Shown here piece after piece: positions 1 to 9,309 of a DNA stretch of 64,000 nucleotides (its first letter is position 1; each line of letters opens with the position of its first letter). The position numbers were made by a program, and so were the translations under genes. The stretch comes from Rubellimicrobium arenae (GTDB taxonomy: Bacteria; Pseudomonadota; Alphaproteobacteria; Rhodobacterales; Rhodobacteraceae), in assembly GCF_017916275.1 (NCBI RefSeq), contig NZ_JAFMST010000014.1, positions 1 to 64,000 of the forward strand. The letters are read 5' to 3'. The notes under the pieces are model-generated. The model saw only the letters and a program-made list of their open reading frames with translations, made no database searches and was not told where the DNA came from.

Positions 1-78
1 CCGCGGGCCCTCCAGGTTCACCTCCATGATCTCCAACGGCCGGCCAGCCGCCACAGCCACCGCAGCCCGCGTGCGCAT
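1..78 (-). CDS. S-(hydroxymethyl)glutathione dehydrogenase, N-terminal fragment
   Basis: Only the first 26 codons are inside the window; the gene continues off the left edge. The ATG at 78 follows a clear GGGAGG ribosome site 6 bases upstream. The translated start (MRTRAAVAVAAG..., then LEIMEVNLEGP) matches the N-terminus of the class III alcohol dehydrogenase family (AdhC/FrmA). That enzyme oxidises the glutathione adduct of formaldehyde to S-formylglutathione with NAD. The zinc ligands lie outside the window, so the call rests on the N-terminus alone. Another member of the same zinc-dehydrogenase superfamily is possible. Confidence 0.75.
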   Translation of the reverse strand, partial: MRTRAAVAVAAGRPLEIMEVNLEGPR

Positions 79-177
79 CGTGGTCCTCCCAGATTGTCCG
101 GAGCAGCGTCCACCATTCAGCAGCCGAATTCAACCACTTCGCTTGGCTGGACGCGGGCGTGCGCTAGGCTTGGGGAC

Positions 178-492
178 ATGACCCAGCTTCGTGCCATCAT
201 CCCGCTTCTCGCCCTGGCCGCGTTGCCCGCCTGCATCGTGCCCATTCCGGTCCCGGAAGGCACGCCGGGTGCCTTCGAGATCGTCCTGGATCCCGGCGAC
301 TCCTGCGGGGCCCGGGGCTTGCAGGACTTCGTGGGACAGGATGAGAGCGCCGTCACCTCGACGACCTTCGCGTCGCCCGGACCTGTCCGCGTGGTCCGGC
401 CGGGGAGCGTCGTCGCCGCGGATTCGAACCCGCAGCGGGTGAATTTCCGGACGGACGCGACCGGCAAGGTCGTCGCCGTGGACTGCGGCTGA
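178..492 (+). CDS. I78-type peptidase inhibitor lipoprotein (copy 1)
   Basis: This encodes a small 104-residue exported protein. Residues 1-19 form a lipoprotein signal with lipobox LPAC and lipidated Cys19. The mature part carries the I78 inhibitor pattern: a Cys-Gly-Ala near residue 50, a short loop, RVVRPG, then NPQRVNF and a terminal Asp-Cys-Gly. Family members inhibit serine peptidases, and the two conserved cysteines could form a disulfide. The ATG at 178 is preferred over an upstream TTG because the signal peptide begins there and a G-rich TTGGGGAC lies just upstream. A second, related copy follows 67 bases downstream, which suggests gene duplication. The target protease is unknown. 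Confidence 0.8.
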   Translation: MTQLRAIIPLLALAALPACIVPIPVPEGTPGAFEIVLDPGDSCGARGLQDFVGQDESAVTSTTFASPGPVRVVRPGSVVAADSNPQRVNFRTDATGKVVAVDCG

Positions 493-559
493 CCCGGCCG
501 GGACATCGCGTCGAAGCCCGCTTGGGGCGGGCCATGGAACCGTGCTAGCATCGCCGATC

Positions 560-910
560 ATGACCCATCTTCGCCTTGCCGCTCCCGCCCTCGCCGCCCT
601 TCTCCTGTCCGCCTGCGCCGCGCCGGCCCCGGCCCCGGACGCCCCGCCGTCCGATGGGACCGTCTCGGCGGGGGAGGCGCTGGGCGACATGCCCCTTCCC
701 GTGCTGCCCAACCCCGCGACCGACACCTGCGGCGGCTCGGCCCTGACGGGCTACATCGGACAGGACGCTGGCAGCATCGACGCGGCCCGGTTCCAGAACC
801 CGATCCGCGTGATCCCGGCCGGCTCGGCGGTGACGCAGGACTTCAACCCCCAGCGCATCAACTTCGAGCTGGACACCCTGAACGAGGTCGTGCGCGTCCG
901 CTGCGGCTGA
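560..910 (+). CDS. I78-type peptidase inhibitor lipoprotein (copy 2)
   Basis: This 116-residue paralogue of the preceding gene has a signal peptide ending in lipobox LSAC (Cys19) and an Ala/Pro-rich linker to about residue 55. The I78 domain follows: CGG, GYIGQDAG, RVIPAGSAVTQDFNPQRINFELD and a final RVRCG. This copy is closer to the family consensus than copy 1. I chose the ATG at 560, since upstream codons only extend the signal peptide with unrelated sequence. A periplasmic or outer-membrane-anchored serine protease inhibitor is likely. A GC hairpin follows at 930-946. Confidence 0.85.
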   Translation: MTHLRLAAPALAALLLSACAAPAPAPDAPPSDGTVSAGEALGDMPLPVLPNPATDTCGGSALTGYIGQDAGSIDAARFQNPIRVIPAGSAVTQDFNPQRINFELDTLNEVVRVRCG

Positions 911-929
911 CCGCACCATCGGCGGCGCA

Positions 930-946
930 ACCGGGGACGCCCCGGT
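930..946 (+). terminator. Hairpin downstream of the I78 pair
   Basis: A perfect 7-bp stem (ACCGGGG / CCCCGGT) with a 3-base loop starts 20 bases after the stop of the second I78 gene. There is no T-run, so it may be a transcript-end or stability element rather than a classical terminator. Confidence 0.35.
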
Positions 947-1003
947 GCTCCGTGCGGAAAACGGCGCATCCCGGTTCACGGGTCCGGCATTCGGTCCTTG
1001 ATT

Positions 1004-1022
1004 TGGGGGCACCGCGCCCCCA
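1004..1022 (+). other. Hairpin in the leader of the DUF2794 gene
   Basis: A 7-bp inverted repeat (TGGGGGC / GCCCCCA) with a 5-base loop ends 11 bases before the DUF2794 ATG. It occupies the place where a ribosome site would be expected and could restrict translation. It overlaps an alternative N-terminal extension starting at TTG 998. Confidence 0.3.
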
Positions 1023-1033
1023 GACTCCTTCTC

Positions 1034-1384
1034 ATGTCCGTCTTGCCGCCGATCCCCTTTCCGGGACCCGCCAGTCCGGCCGCCCCGTCCCAGGTCGCCT
1101 TCCACCGCACCGAGCTGAGCCTCATCCTCAGCCTCTATGGGCGCATGGTCGCCTCGGGCGAATGGCGCGACTATGGCATCTCGCATCTGCGGGACGTGGC
1201 CGTGTTCTCCGTCTTCCGCCGCACGGCGGAGACTCCCCTTTACCGGATCGAGAAGCGTCCCGCCCTGCGGCTCCGCCAGGGGCAGTATGCCGTGATCGGC
1301 TCGGAGGGGCAGGTCCTCCGGCGCGGGCACGATCTGGAGCAGGTGCTCCGGGTCATCGCGCCCAAGCCCAAGCTGATCGAGTAG
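1034..1384 (+). CDS. DUF2794 family protein
   Basis: This encodes a 116-residue cytosolic protein matching DUF2794, a family of unknown function common in alphaproteobacteria. The conserved run FHRTELSLILSLYGRMV (residues about 23-39) is visible, followed by WRDYGISHLRD, AVFSVFRRTAE, LYRIEKRP and ILRRGHDLEQVL-like segments. No catalytic motif is evident. The ATG at 1034 lacks a good ribosome site. A hairpin at 1004-1022 sits just upstream, and an alternative TTG lies at 998. The gene converges on the NlpC/P60 gene. Confidence 0.85.
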   Translation: MSVLPPIPFPGPASPAAPSQVAFHRTELSLILSLYGRMVASGEWRDYGISHLRDVAVFSVFRRTAETPLYRIEKRPALRLRQGQYAVIGSEGQVLRRGHDLEQVLRVIAPKPKLIE

Positions 1385-1397
1385 TCGCCCGGACGGG

Positions 1398-2215
1398 TCA
1401 GGGCCGCCGCCGGGCCGTGACCTCGCCGTTCCCCTGCGCCTGGATGCGCAGGATGGCCTGCTGGACCCCTTCGTAGGCCACGGCCATGTGGTGGGCGTTG
1501 GCGTGGATGAGGGTGTCCGCGTCCACCGCCATCGCGACGTGGCCCTTCCAGAACAGCAGGTCGCCGCGCCGCAGGGGCTCGGAGTCCGGGATCGCCGCCC
1601 CGATGCCCTGCTGCAGGTCGCTGTCGCCCGGGCAGGCGGTCCCGCAGGCCAGCAGCGCGGCCTGCACGAGGCCGGAGCAGTCGATCCCCAGCACCGAGTT
1701 GCCGCCCCACAGGTAGGGCACCCCGAAGTGAAGCTGCGCCACGGCGGCCGGGTCCGAGAAGGGGCGGTCCAGTGGCCGCAGGTGCGGCTTGGGGATGTAG
1801 CCTTCGGGCGTCTCCCAGAACCTGCGCCCTTCCGCCTCCACGGTGACCAGGGCCCCGAACGACAGGTGGCGCAGGTCCGGGCTCTTCATGTCGTCGTCAC
1901 GGTACAGATGGGTGGCCGGGACCGCGACGCGGTGGGTCGGCGTGCGCGGCTCGGCCAGCGACACCTCGGAAATGTAGCCCACGTAGCCGTCGCGCCCGGC
2001 TTCTACGAAGGCCATGCCCTCGCGTAGTTCGTAGACCGTGACCGTCTCGCCCCAGAGCAGCTGGCGGTCGCGCATCCCGCCGGGCGAGCCGTCGAGGTCG
2101 GCCACCGGGACGGCGACGCGGCGCGCTTCTCCGGCCACATAGCGGTCCGCCTGCACGAGGCCGCGCAGGCGTTCCGCCGCGACTCGGCCGTTGGCGGGGG
2201 TCAGCCGGGCGTCCA

Positions 2216-2216
<1 letters not shown>
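1398..2216 (-). CDS. NlpC/P60 family peptidoglycan endopeptidase with SH3 domains
   Basis: This 272-residue protein has two bacterial SH3-like segments (about 31-90 and 95-150) that should bind cell wall. A C-terminal NlpC/P60 cysteine peptidase domain follows. The catalytic Cys180 is in GIDCSGLVQ; His226 (GHVAMAV) and His238 (LIHANAHH) are candidates for the remaining active-site residues. The family cleaves gamma-D-glutamyl-diamino acid bonds in peptidoglycan stem peptides. No signal peptide is obvious, so a cytosolic role in recycling imported peptides is possible. The ATG at 2216 overlaps the stop of the upstream aminopeptidase gene (TGATG), so the two are probably translationally coupled. 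Confidence 0.88.
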
Positions 2217-3601
<1,385 letters not shown>

Positions 3602-3741
3602 GGGCCTATGGGGTTCGAGGGTCGGGCGTTCAGCCTAGCCCTGGAAGCGGCCGCCGCAAGGGTCCAGCCCTCCGTTGCGTCAGGCCGTCATTCCGGCCAT
3701 ATGGAGCAGCCTGCCGCGCTGCGGCGGGAAGGAGATCTGCC

Positions 3742-4386
3742 ATGACTTCGCGACCGCTGCCGGAATACCTTGTTCGCCGCTACCAGGGCTGGCGGGCCAC
3801 GACCTATGCCGGGAACCGTCCCTGGTACCGACGCCTAGCCGAAGAGGGGCAACGCCCCCGCGCCATGATCGTGGCCTGCTGCGACAGCCGAGTCCACGTC
3901 GCCTCGATCTTCGGGGCGGACTCGGGCGAGTTCTTCATCCACCGCAACATCGCGAACCTGATCCCGCCCTTCAAGCCGGACGGGGACCACCACGGCACCT
4001 CGGCGGCCGTCGAATACGCGGTCCGCGAACTGCGGGTCGCGCACCTGATCGTCATGGGTCATTCCCAGTGCGGCGGCGTGAAGGGCTGCTACGACATGTG
4101 CTCGGGCCATGCGCCCGAACTCCTGGAGGCCACGAGCTTTGTCGGGCGCTGGATGGACATCCTGCGGCCCGGCTACGAGGCGCTGCCCCCCGGCGACGAC
4201 GCCGAGCGGGTGCAGGCGCTCGAGAAGCTGTCGGTCAAGGTGTCCCTGGACAACCTCCTGACCTTCCCCTTCGTGCGGTCGGCGGTCGAGGACGAGCGGC
4301 TCACGCTGCACGGCCTCTGGAACGACATCGGTGAAGGCACGCTGGAGACCTGGGACGAGGCGCGCGGGGAGTTCGTCGTCCTTTGA
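3742..4386 (+). CDS. Beta-class carbonic anhydrase
   Basis: This 214-residue enzyme interconverts CO2 and bicarbonate. The zinc site of the beta class is visible: Cys46, Asp48 and Arg50 (ACCDSR), then His107 and Cys110 (GHSQCGG). The FFIHRNIAN segment typical of the family is at about residues 64-72. A ribosome site (AAGGAGA) lies 8 bases before the ATG. It stands alone, divergent from the M17 gene and convergent with asd. It probably supplies bicarbonate for carboxylations. Confidence 0.93.
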   Translation: MTSRPLPEYLVRRYQGWRATTYAGNRPWYRRLAEEGQRPRAMIVACCDSRVHVASIFGADSGEFFIHRNIANLIPPFKPDGDHHGTSAAVEYAVRELRVAHLIVMGHSQCGGVKGCYDMCSGHAPELLEATSFVGRWMDILRPGYEALPPGDDAERVQALEKLSVKVSLDNLLTFPFVRSAVEDERLTLHGLWNDIGEGTLETWDEARGEFVVL

Positions 4387-4510
4387 CCAGCCCTTGGGCC
4401 GGTCCCGGACCCGGCGGCCGGCGGGAGCTCGCGGCCCGGCCGGTCGGCGGGCTCAGGCAGGCGACCGACAGGCCGCGAGACCCAGCACGCCGCACGATCC
4501 GGATCAAGGC

Positions 4511-4536
4511 CGCGGGGCATGAAGGCCTGCCCCGCG
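4511..4536. terminator. Hairpin between convergent carbonic anhydrase and asd genes
   Basis: A perfect 9-bp stem (CGCGGGGCA / TGCCCCGCG) with an 8-base loop lies 12 bases beyond the asd stop. No T-run is present on either side. Its place between converging genes fits a shared transcription end. Confidence 0.45.
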
Positions 4537-4548
4537 GACGCTGTGCCG

Positions 4549-5571
4549 TCAGCCCTTCTTGAGAGCCCGCTGGCCCAGGACCTCGGCGATCTGGACGGCG
4601 TTCAGCGCGGCGCCCTTGCGGAGGTTGTCCGAGACGATCCACATGTTGAGGCCGTTGTCGATCGTCTGGTCCTGCCGGATGCGCGAGATGTAGGTGGCGT
4701 ATTCGCCCACGCATTCGATGGGCGTGATGTAGCCGCCCGCCTCGCGCTTATCGACCACGAGGCAGCCGGGGGCTTCGCGCAGGATGTCGCGGGCCTCCTC
4801 CTCGTCGAGGAAGTCCTCGAACTCGACGTTCACCGACTCCGAGTGGCCGACGAAGACGGGGACGCGGACGCAGGTGGCCGTGACCTTGATCGCGGGGTCG
4901 AGGATCTTCTTGGTCTCGACCATCATCTTCCACTCTTCCTTGGTCTGGCCGTCCTCCATGAAGACGTCGATGTGGGGAATGACGTTGAAGGCGATCTGGC
5001 GCGGGTAGACCGAGGGCTCGACCTCCTGGCCGGGGACGTAGACGCCCTTGGTCTGGTTCCAGAGCTCGTCGATGGCTTCCTTGCCGGTGCCCGACACGGA
5101 CTGGTAGGTCGAGACGACGACACGCTTGATCCGGGCGCGGTCATGCAGGGGCTTGAGCGCCACCACCATCTGCGCCGTGGAGCAGTTGGGGTTCGCGATG
5201 ATGTTCTTCTGGGTATAACCCATGACCGCGTCGGCGTTCACCTCGGGCACCACGAGCGGAACCTGCGGGTCGTAGCGGTAGAGCGACGAATTGTCGATCA
5301 CGACGCAGCCCGCCGCCGCCGCCTTGGGCGCATAGGTCTTGGTCGCGTCCGAGCCGATGGCGAAGAGGGCGATGTCCCAGCCCGCGAAGTCGAACTGGTC
5401 GAGGTCCTGGGTTTTCAGAGTTCGGTCGCCGAAGCTCACCTCGGTCCCCAGCGATTTCCGGCTGGCGAGAGCGGCGATCTCGTCCACCGGGAATTCCCGC
5501 TCGGCCAGAATGTTGAGCATCTCGCGCCCCACGTTGCCCGTGGCGCCGACGACGACGACCTTGTAACCCAT
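4549..5571 (-). CDS. asd: Aspartate-semialdehyde dehydrogenase
   Basis: This 340-residue NADPH enzyme converts aspartyl phosphate to aspartate semialdehyde. It is the branch point to lysine/diaminopimelate, threonine and methionine. The Rossmann start KVVVVGATGNVGREML (residues 4-19) and the catalytic Cys130 in NPNCSTAQM are both clear. Length matches the family. The ATG at 5571 is the only sensible start. The gene stands alone, downstream of a GC-rich gap. Confidence 0.96.
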   Translation of the reverse strand: MGYKVVVVGATGNVGREMLNILAEREFPVDEIAALASRKSLGTEVSFGDRTLKTQDLDQFDFAGWDIALFAIGSDATKTYAPKAAAAGCVVIDNSSLYRYDPQVPLVVPEVNADAVMGYTQKNIIANPNCSTAQMVVALKPLHDRARIKRVVVSTYQSVSGTGKEAIDELWNQTKGVYVPGQEVEPSVYPRQIAFNVIPHIDVFMEDGQTKEEWKMMVETKKILDPAIKVTATCVRVPVFVGHSESVNVEFEDFLDEEEARDILREAPGCLVVDKREAGGYITPIECVGEYATYISRIRQDQTIDNGLNMWIVSDNLRKGAALNAVQIAEVLGQRALKKG

Positions 5572-5630
5572 TTCCTTTTCCCTTCTCTGATCCCGCGCCC
5601 CTTACAGGACAGGCGACGGCAGCGAAAGGG

Positions 5631-5759
5631 TCAGTCGGTGCCGTCGCGGGCGAACAGGCGGGCAAGGAGACCCAGAGCCACGATCCCGGCAAGGCGCAGG
5701 GACGGGACGTGGGAGGCCGCGTCGGGGTCTGCGGCCACGGCATGGATGGCGACCCGCAA
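5631..5759 (-). CDS. Possible small hydrophobic protein, unrecognised
   Basis: This is a 42-codon open frame upstream of asd with a possible TTG start at 5759 and a weak GGAG 10 bases before it. The translation contains a plausible membrane or amphipathic segment (LRLAGIVALGLLARLF) and reads like protein, unlike the other frames here. I do not recognise it. It lies in an otherwise unexplained gap of about 435 bases (5572-6007). The start is uncertain, and it may simply be a chance frame. Confidence 0.25.
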   Translation of the reverse strand: MRVAIHAVAADPDAASHVPSLRLAGIVALGLLARLFARDGTD

Positions 5760-5922
5760 CAGGGCATAGGCTCCGATCGGGCGGGCGGGCGATCCCGATG
5801 CGCATTGCCGGCCTCGTCCCCTGACCAGGGCAAAGTGGCCCCCGCACCCCCGAGGATCACCCCGCGCCCCTGGCCTGCGGGGCCGCCAGGCGGAACGGGC
5901 CGGTCGACCCGGGAAACCGGGA

Positions 5923-5950
5923 CCCGGCCCGCCTCCCGCAGCGGGCCGGG
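5923..5950 (-). terminator. Long GC hairpin downstream of hemN
   Basis: A perfect 10-bp inverted repeat (CCCGGCCCGC / GCGGGCCGGG) with an 8-base loop lies about 58 bases beyond the hemN stop. No T-run follows, so termination is inferred from position only. Confidence 0.4.
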
Positions 5951-6007
5951 CCCCCACGGGGCGCGTCCTCCCCTCGGAGCGCCCCGGAACTCGTTAACCC
6001 GACAACC

Positions 6008-7363
6008 TCAGAGCGCCCGGCTGTGCCGGCCCTCCGGCATGGCGTAGGCGTCGATCTCCTGCGCCACGAGCCGCGCGATCAACCGGGGGGACCGGGTCAG
6101 GCGCAGAGTTTCCCCGCCTGCGTCGATCCAGTCGGCGAACCGGTGGCGGATCGGCGCCGTGATCCGGAGGAGGTCCGGCATCGGGATCGTGTGCTGGGCG
6201 GAGATGTCCGCCAGATCGAGCTCGAACCGGCACATCAGCCGCTCGATCATGTCGGCGCGAAGGGTGTCGTCCGCGCTCATGACGTGTCCCCTCTCGGTCG
6301 CGAGGCGGCCCTTCCTGACCGCCTGGGCATAGGCCGAGGAGGTCGAGGCGTTCTGCGCGTAGCCCTGCGGATAACGCGAGATGGCCGAGGCGCCGAGCCC
6401 GATCAGCACGTCGCAGCCATCCTCGGTGTAGCCCTGGAAGTTCCGGCGCATCCGGCCTTCCTGCGCCGCCTGGGCAAGAGGGTCGCCGGGACGGGCGAAA
6501 TGGTCGATGCCGATCTCCTTGTAGCCGTCCCAGACGAACATGCGGGCGGCCGCCTCGAAGAGGTCGAGCCGCTCCTCGGCCCCCGGGAGGGCATCGGCGG
6601 GGATCATCACCTGCCGCTTGGCCATCCACGGGACATGCGCATAGCCATAGAGCGCGAGGCGGTCGGGCGACAGCGACAGGATCTTCTGAACCGTGTCCGT
6701 CATCCGGGCCCGCGTCTGGTGCGGCAGGCCATATAGCATGTCCATGTTCAGGCTGGTCACGCCGGTGTCGCGGATCATGGCCACCACGTCGCGCGTCAGG
6801 GCATAGCCCTGCGCCCGGCCGATGGCATCCTGCACCGTGGGGTCGAAGTCCTGCACGCCGATCGACGCCCGGGTCATCCCGGCGGCCTGGAGGGCGCGAA
6901 GCCGCGGCTCGTCCACCTCGGTCGGGTCGATCTCGACCGAGAAGGCGACATCCTCCGGGAGCGGACGGAAGGTGTTGAGAGCCTCGCAGAGTTCGGCGAG
7001 CATGGCTGGCGGAAGGATCGTGGGCGTGCCGCCGCCCAGGTGGATGGCCGCGACCTTGACGTCGGGGCGCAGATGGCGGCCGACCAGCGCCAGCTCGGCC
7101 TTGATCTGCGCCAGATAGGGGATCAGGGGCCGGTCGGTCGAGGTGCCCTGCGTCCGGCAGGCGCAGAACCAGCAAAGCCGCCGGCAGTAGGGGATGTGGA
7201 CGTAAAGCGAGACCCGGCCGCCCTGGGGAATCGCCTGGAGCCAGCCCTCCACCTCGGCGGGACCGACGCCACCGCCGAAATGGTTGGCGGGCGGGTAGCT
7301 GGTGTATCGGGGGGCCCGTGCGTCGAAAAGCCCCAGATCGCGTAAAAGCTCATGAGAGCCCAT
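6008..7363 (-). CDS. hemN: Oxygen-independent coproporphyrinogen III oxidase
   Basis: This encodes a 451-residue radical-SAM enzyme that oxidatively decarboxylates coproporphyrinogen III to protoporphyrinogen IX without oxygen. The [4Fe-4S] motif CxxxCxxC is at Cys60, Cys64 and Cys67 (YCRRLCWFCACR). The N-terminal ARYTSYPPANHF-type segment and the HLGGGTPT motif are typical of HemN. The ATG at 7363 gives the standard N-terminus; upstream open sequence is not HemN-like. It faces fnrL across about 100 bases, which fits heme supply under low oxygen. Confidence 0.95.
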   Translation of the reverse strand: MGSHELLRDLGLFDARAPRYTSYPPANHFGGGVGPAEVEGWLQAIPQGGRVSLYVHIPYCRRLCWFCACRTQGTSTDRPLIPYLAQIKAELALVGRHLRPDVKVAAIHLGGGTPTILPPAMLAELCEALNTFRPLPEDVAFSVEIDPTEVDEPRLRALQAAGMTRASIGVQDFDPTVQDAIGRAQGYALTRDVVAMIRDTGVTSLNMDMLYGLPHQTRARMTDTVQKILSLSPDRLALYGYAHVPWMAKRQVMIPADALPGAEERLDLFEAAARMFVWDGYKEIGIDHFARPGDPLAQAAQEGRMRRNFQGYTEDGCDVLIGLGASAISRYPQGYAQNASTSSAYAQAVRKGRLATERGHVMSADDTLRADMIERLMCRFELDLADISAQHTIPMPDLLRITAPIRHRFADWIDAGGETLRLTRSPRLIARLVAQEIDAYAMPEGRHSRAL

Positions 7364-7463
7364 TGCCAAGCCTTCCTGAATTAACGTTATGGGAGGCAGG
7401 TTTCCTGGCACCCCCTTGAATGGTTTCCCGTCCTGCCGCACGATTCCGCGAGGTCCGCCACCC

Positions 7464-8255
7464 ATGCCCTTCGACCGGAGGCCGTCCAAAGCCGTGAGCC
7501 CCCCTGCCCCTGTTCCCAAGCTGTCCAAGAACGTCGAGGTCGAATGCTCGGGGTGCCCCATCCGGCACCGGGCGGTGTGCGCGCGCTGTGACGCCGACGA
7601 GCTCGCGCGGCTGGAAGAGATCAAGTATTACCGCACCTACGAGGCGGGCCAGCCCATCGCCTGGGCGGGCGACGAGATGGGCTTCGTGGCCTCGGTCGTG
7701 CGGGGCGTGGCCACCATCAGCCAGACCATGGCCGACGGGCGCAAGCAGATGGTGGGACTGCTGCTGCCGTCCGACTTCCTGGGCCGGCCCGGGCGGGCCT
7801 CGACGCCCTACGACGTGACCGCCGTGTCCGACGTCACTCTGTGCTGCTTCCGCCGTCGCCCCTTCGAGGGCCTCATGGCCGCCACGCCCCATGTGGCCGA
7901 GCGGCTGCTCGACATGAGCCTTGATGAGCTGGACGCCGCGCGCGAGTGGATGCTGGTGCTGGGCCGCAAGACCGCCCGCGAAAAGATCGCCTCGCTCCTG
8001 ACCATCGTGGCGCGGCGCGAGGCCACCGTGGGCCTGGGCGCCATGACCGGGCGCATCAACATCGACCTGCCGCTCACCCGCGAGGCCATGGCCGACTACC
8101 TGGGCCTCACCCTCGAGACCGTCAGCCGCCAGATCAGCGCCCTCAAGGCCGAGGGCGTCCTCGAGCTCGGCCCCCAGCGCCGCATCAGCGTGCCCGACAT
8201 CCGCCGTCTCATGGCCGAGACCGGCGACGACATGGACGGCGGCCTGATCGCCTGA
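7464..8255 (+). CDS. fnrL: FNR-type oxygen-sensing transcription regulator
   Basis: This is a 263-residue CRP/FNR family regulator. Cys28, Cys31 and Cys39 (ECSGCPIRHRAVC; Cys42 follows) and an internal Cys127/128 (TLCCF) can bind the oxygen-labile [4Fe-4S] cluster. The cyclic-nucleotide-like beta barrel occupies about residues 50-150. A C-terminal winged helix follows, with recognition helix LTLETVSRQISALK, whose E-SR pattern reads FNR boxes. The start at 7464 follows GAGG at about 10 bases; a further 25 upstream codons are open but unlike the family. It is the likely controller of the FNR boxes at 9173, 9205 and 14490. Confidence 0.93.
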   Translation: MPFDRRPSKAVSPPAPVPKLSKNVEVECSGCPIRHRAVCARCDADELARLEEIKYYRTYEAGQPIAWAGDEMGFVASVVRGVATISQTMADGRKQMVGLLLPSDFLGRPGRASTPYDVTAVSDVTLCCFRRRPFEGLMAATPHVAERLLDMSLDELDAAREWMLVLGRKTAREKIASLLTIVARREATVGLGAMTGRINIDLPLTREAMADYLGLTLETVSRQISALKAEGVLELGPQRRISVPDIRRLMAETGDDMDGGLIA

Positions 8256-8282
8256 CGTGACCATGGGGGCGCGGCCCATCCT

Positions 8283-9119
8283 TCAGTGGGCCATGACGAG
8301 GGGGAGCGGAACCTGCGACAGCAGGTCCCGGGTCGCCCCGCCCAGCATCGCCTCGCGCAGCCGGGAATGGCCATAGGCGCCCATGACCAGGGCGTCGCAG
8401 CCCTTGTCGGTCGCGAACCGGATCAGGATGTCGGCGATGCGGGGCTGCGTCTTGGCCAGCACCGCCACCTCGGCCTTCACGCCGTGGCGGGCGAGCCAGA
8501 TCGACAGGTCCCCGCCCGGGTCCGAGCGGTCCGCGGCATGGAGCGGCGGATCGACGATCACGACATCCACCCGTTCGGCGGCCTGGAGGAACGGCAGGGC
8601 CCCGCGCGCCGCGCGCATCGCCTCGTCGGTGCCGTTCCAGGCCAAGGCGATTCGACGGAAGGGCTGCGACCAGTCCACCGGCGAATCAGGCACCACGAGG
8701 ACGGGCACGCCAGTCCCGAACAGCAGGGCCTCGGCCACGGCCGGAGCCAGCGGATCCCGGCCGCGACCGTAGGGCCGCGCCACCACCGTCAGGTCCGAGA
8801 ATCGGGCGAACCGCGCCGCATGGGCGCTGATGTCGAGGCCGATGACCGTGCGGGGCGCCACGTCCACGCGAATGTCGACCGGCAGGTGCGCCTTGGCCCA
8901 GGCCACCAGGGACTCGGCCTGCGCCTCGGCCTCGGCACGACCGGTTTCCACGATGATCTGGGTGGCAGCCATCGGCATGGTGTCGAGGGCCAGCGGCTCG
9001 AGCCCCAGGCAGGCCACGTCCAGGTGGGCGTCCTCGCGCTCGGCGAGGGCGGCCGCGGCCCGCAGCGCCGGGAGGTCGCGCGTTTCGTCCGTCACGACGA
9101 GGCTCAGCGTCTTGATCAT
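8283..9119 (-). CDS. Universal stress protein, tandem UspA domains
   Basis: This 278-residue protein has two UspA folds (about 1-140 and 150-278). The second carries a [21 protein letters not shown] segment close to the ATP-binding G-x-x-G-x9-G-(S/T) motif. The ATG at 9119 follows AAGGAGA at 8 bases. The gene is divergent from ccoN, and FNR boxes lie between them. That places it in the low-oxygen regulon, where Usp proteins aid survival under energy stress. It converges on fnrL. Confidence 0.88.
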   Translation of the reverse strand: MIKTLSLVVTDETRDLPALRAAAALAEREDAHLDVACLGLEPLALDTMPMAATQIIVETGRAEAEAQAESLVAWAKAHLPVDIRVDVAPRTVIGLDISAHAARFARFSDLTVVARPYGRGRDPLAPAVAEALLFGTGVPVLVVPDSPVDWSQPFRRIALAWNGTDEAMRAARGALPFLQAAERVDVVIVDPPLHAADRSDPGGDLSIWLARHGVKAEVAVLAKTQPRIADILIRFATDKGCDALVMGAYGHSRLREAMLGGATRDLLSQVPLPLVMAH

Positions 9120-9172
9120 GGTGCGGTCTCCTTGTTCGGACATCACCTTCGCCCGTCCGTTCCCCGGGTGCC

Positions 9173-9186
9173 TTGATCCCTATCAG
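9173..9186. promoter_or_regulatory. FNR box 1 (uspA/ccoN intergenic region)
   Basis: TTGATCCCTATCAG matches the FNR consensus TTGAT-N4-ATCAA at 9 of 10 positions. It is the copy nearer to uspA, so it may mainly serve that gene. FnrL, encoded 1.5 kb away, is the expected ligand. Confidence 0.75.
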
Positions 9187-9204
9187 GCGATCGCTCGAAT
9201 GCGT

Positions 9205-9218
9205 TTGACTTGGATCAA
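9205..9218. promoter_or_regulatory. FNR box 2 (ccoN promoter)
   Basis: TTGACTTGGATCAA is a near-perfect FNR box (TTGAC-N4-ATCAA), 91 bases before the ccoN ATG. A class II activator position would place the transcription start near 9253, leaving a leader of about 57 bases. Confidence 0.85.
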
Positions 9219-9309
9219 GGCGGCACCGGCCCCGGTTTGCGAGATCACCCCCGGACCACCACGCGCGCCGCGTCTTGGCGGGCGGGTCGAATCAGAGGGA
9301 CACATCCGC

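Noticed and set aside
4519-5769. Long open frame antisense to asd
   Set aside because: It mirrors the asd coding frame, is low in protein-like features, and exists because high GC suppresses stops.
7364-7463. Search for an FNR box between hemN and fnrL
   Set aside because: No TTGAT-N4-ATCAA-like site was found. TTGAATGGTTTCC has only one good half. A short TAACGTTA palindrome at 7382 is too small to call.
8830-9309. N-terminal extension of ccoN of about 160 codons
   Set aside because: It runs through uspA and both FNR boxes, and CcoN starts at the ATG at 9310.
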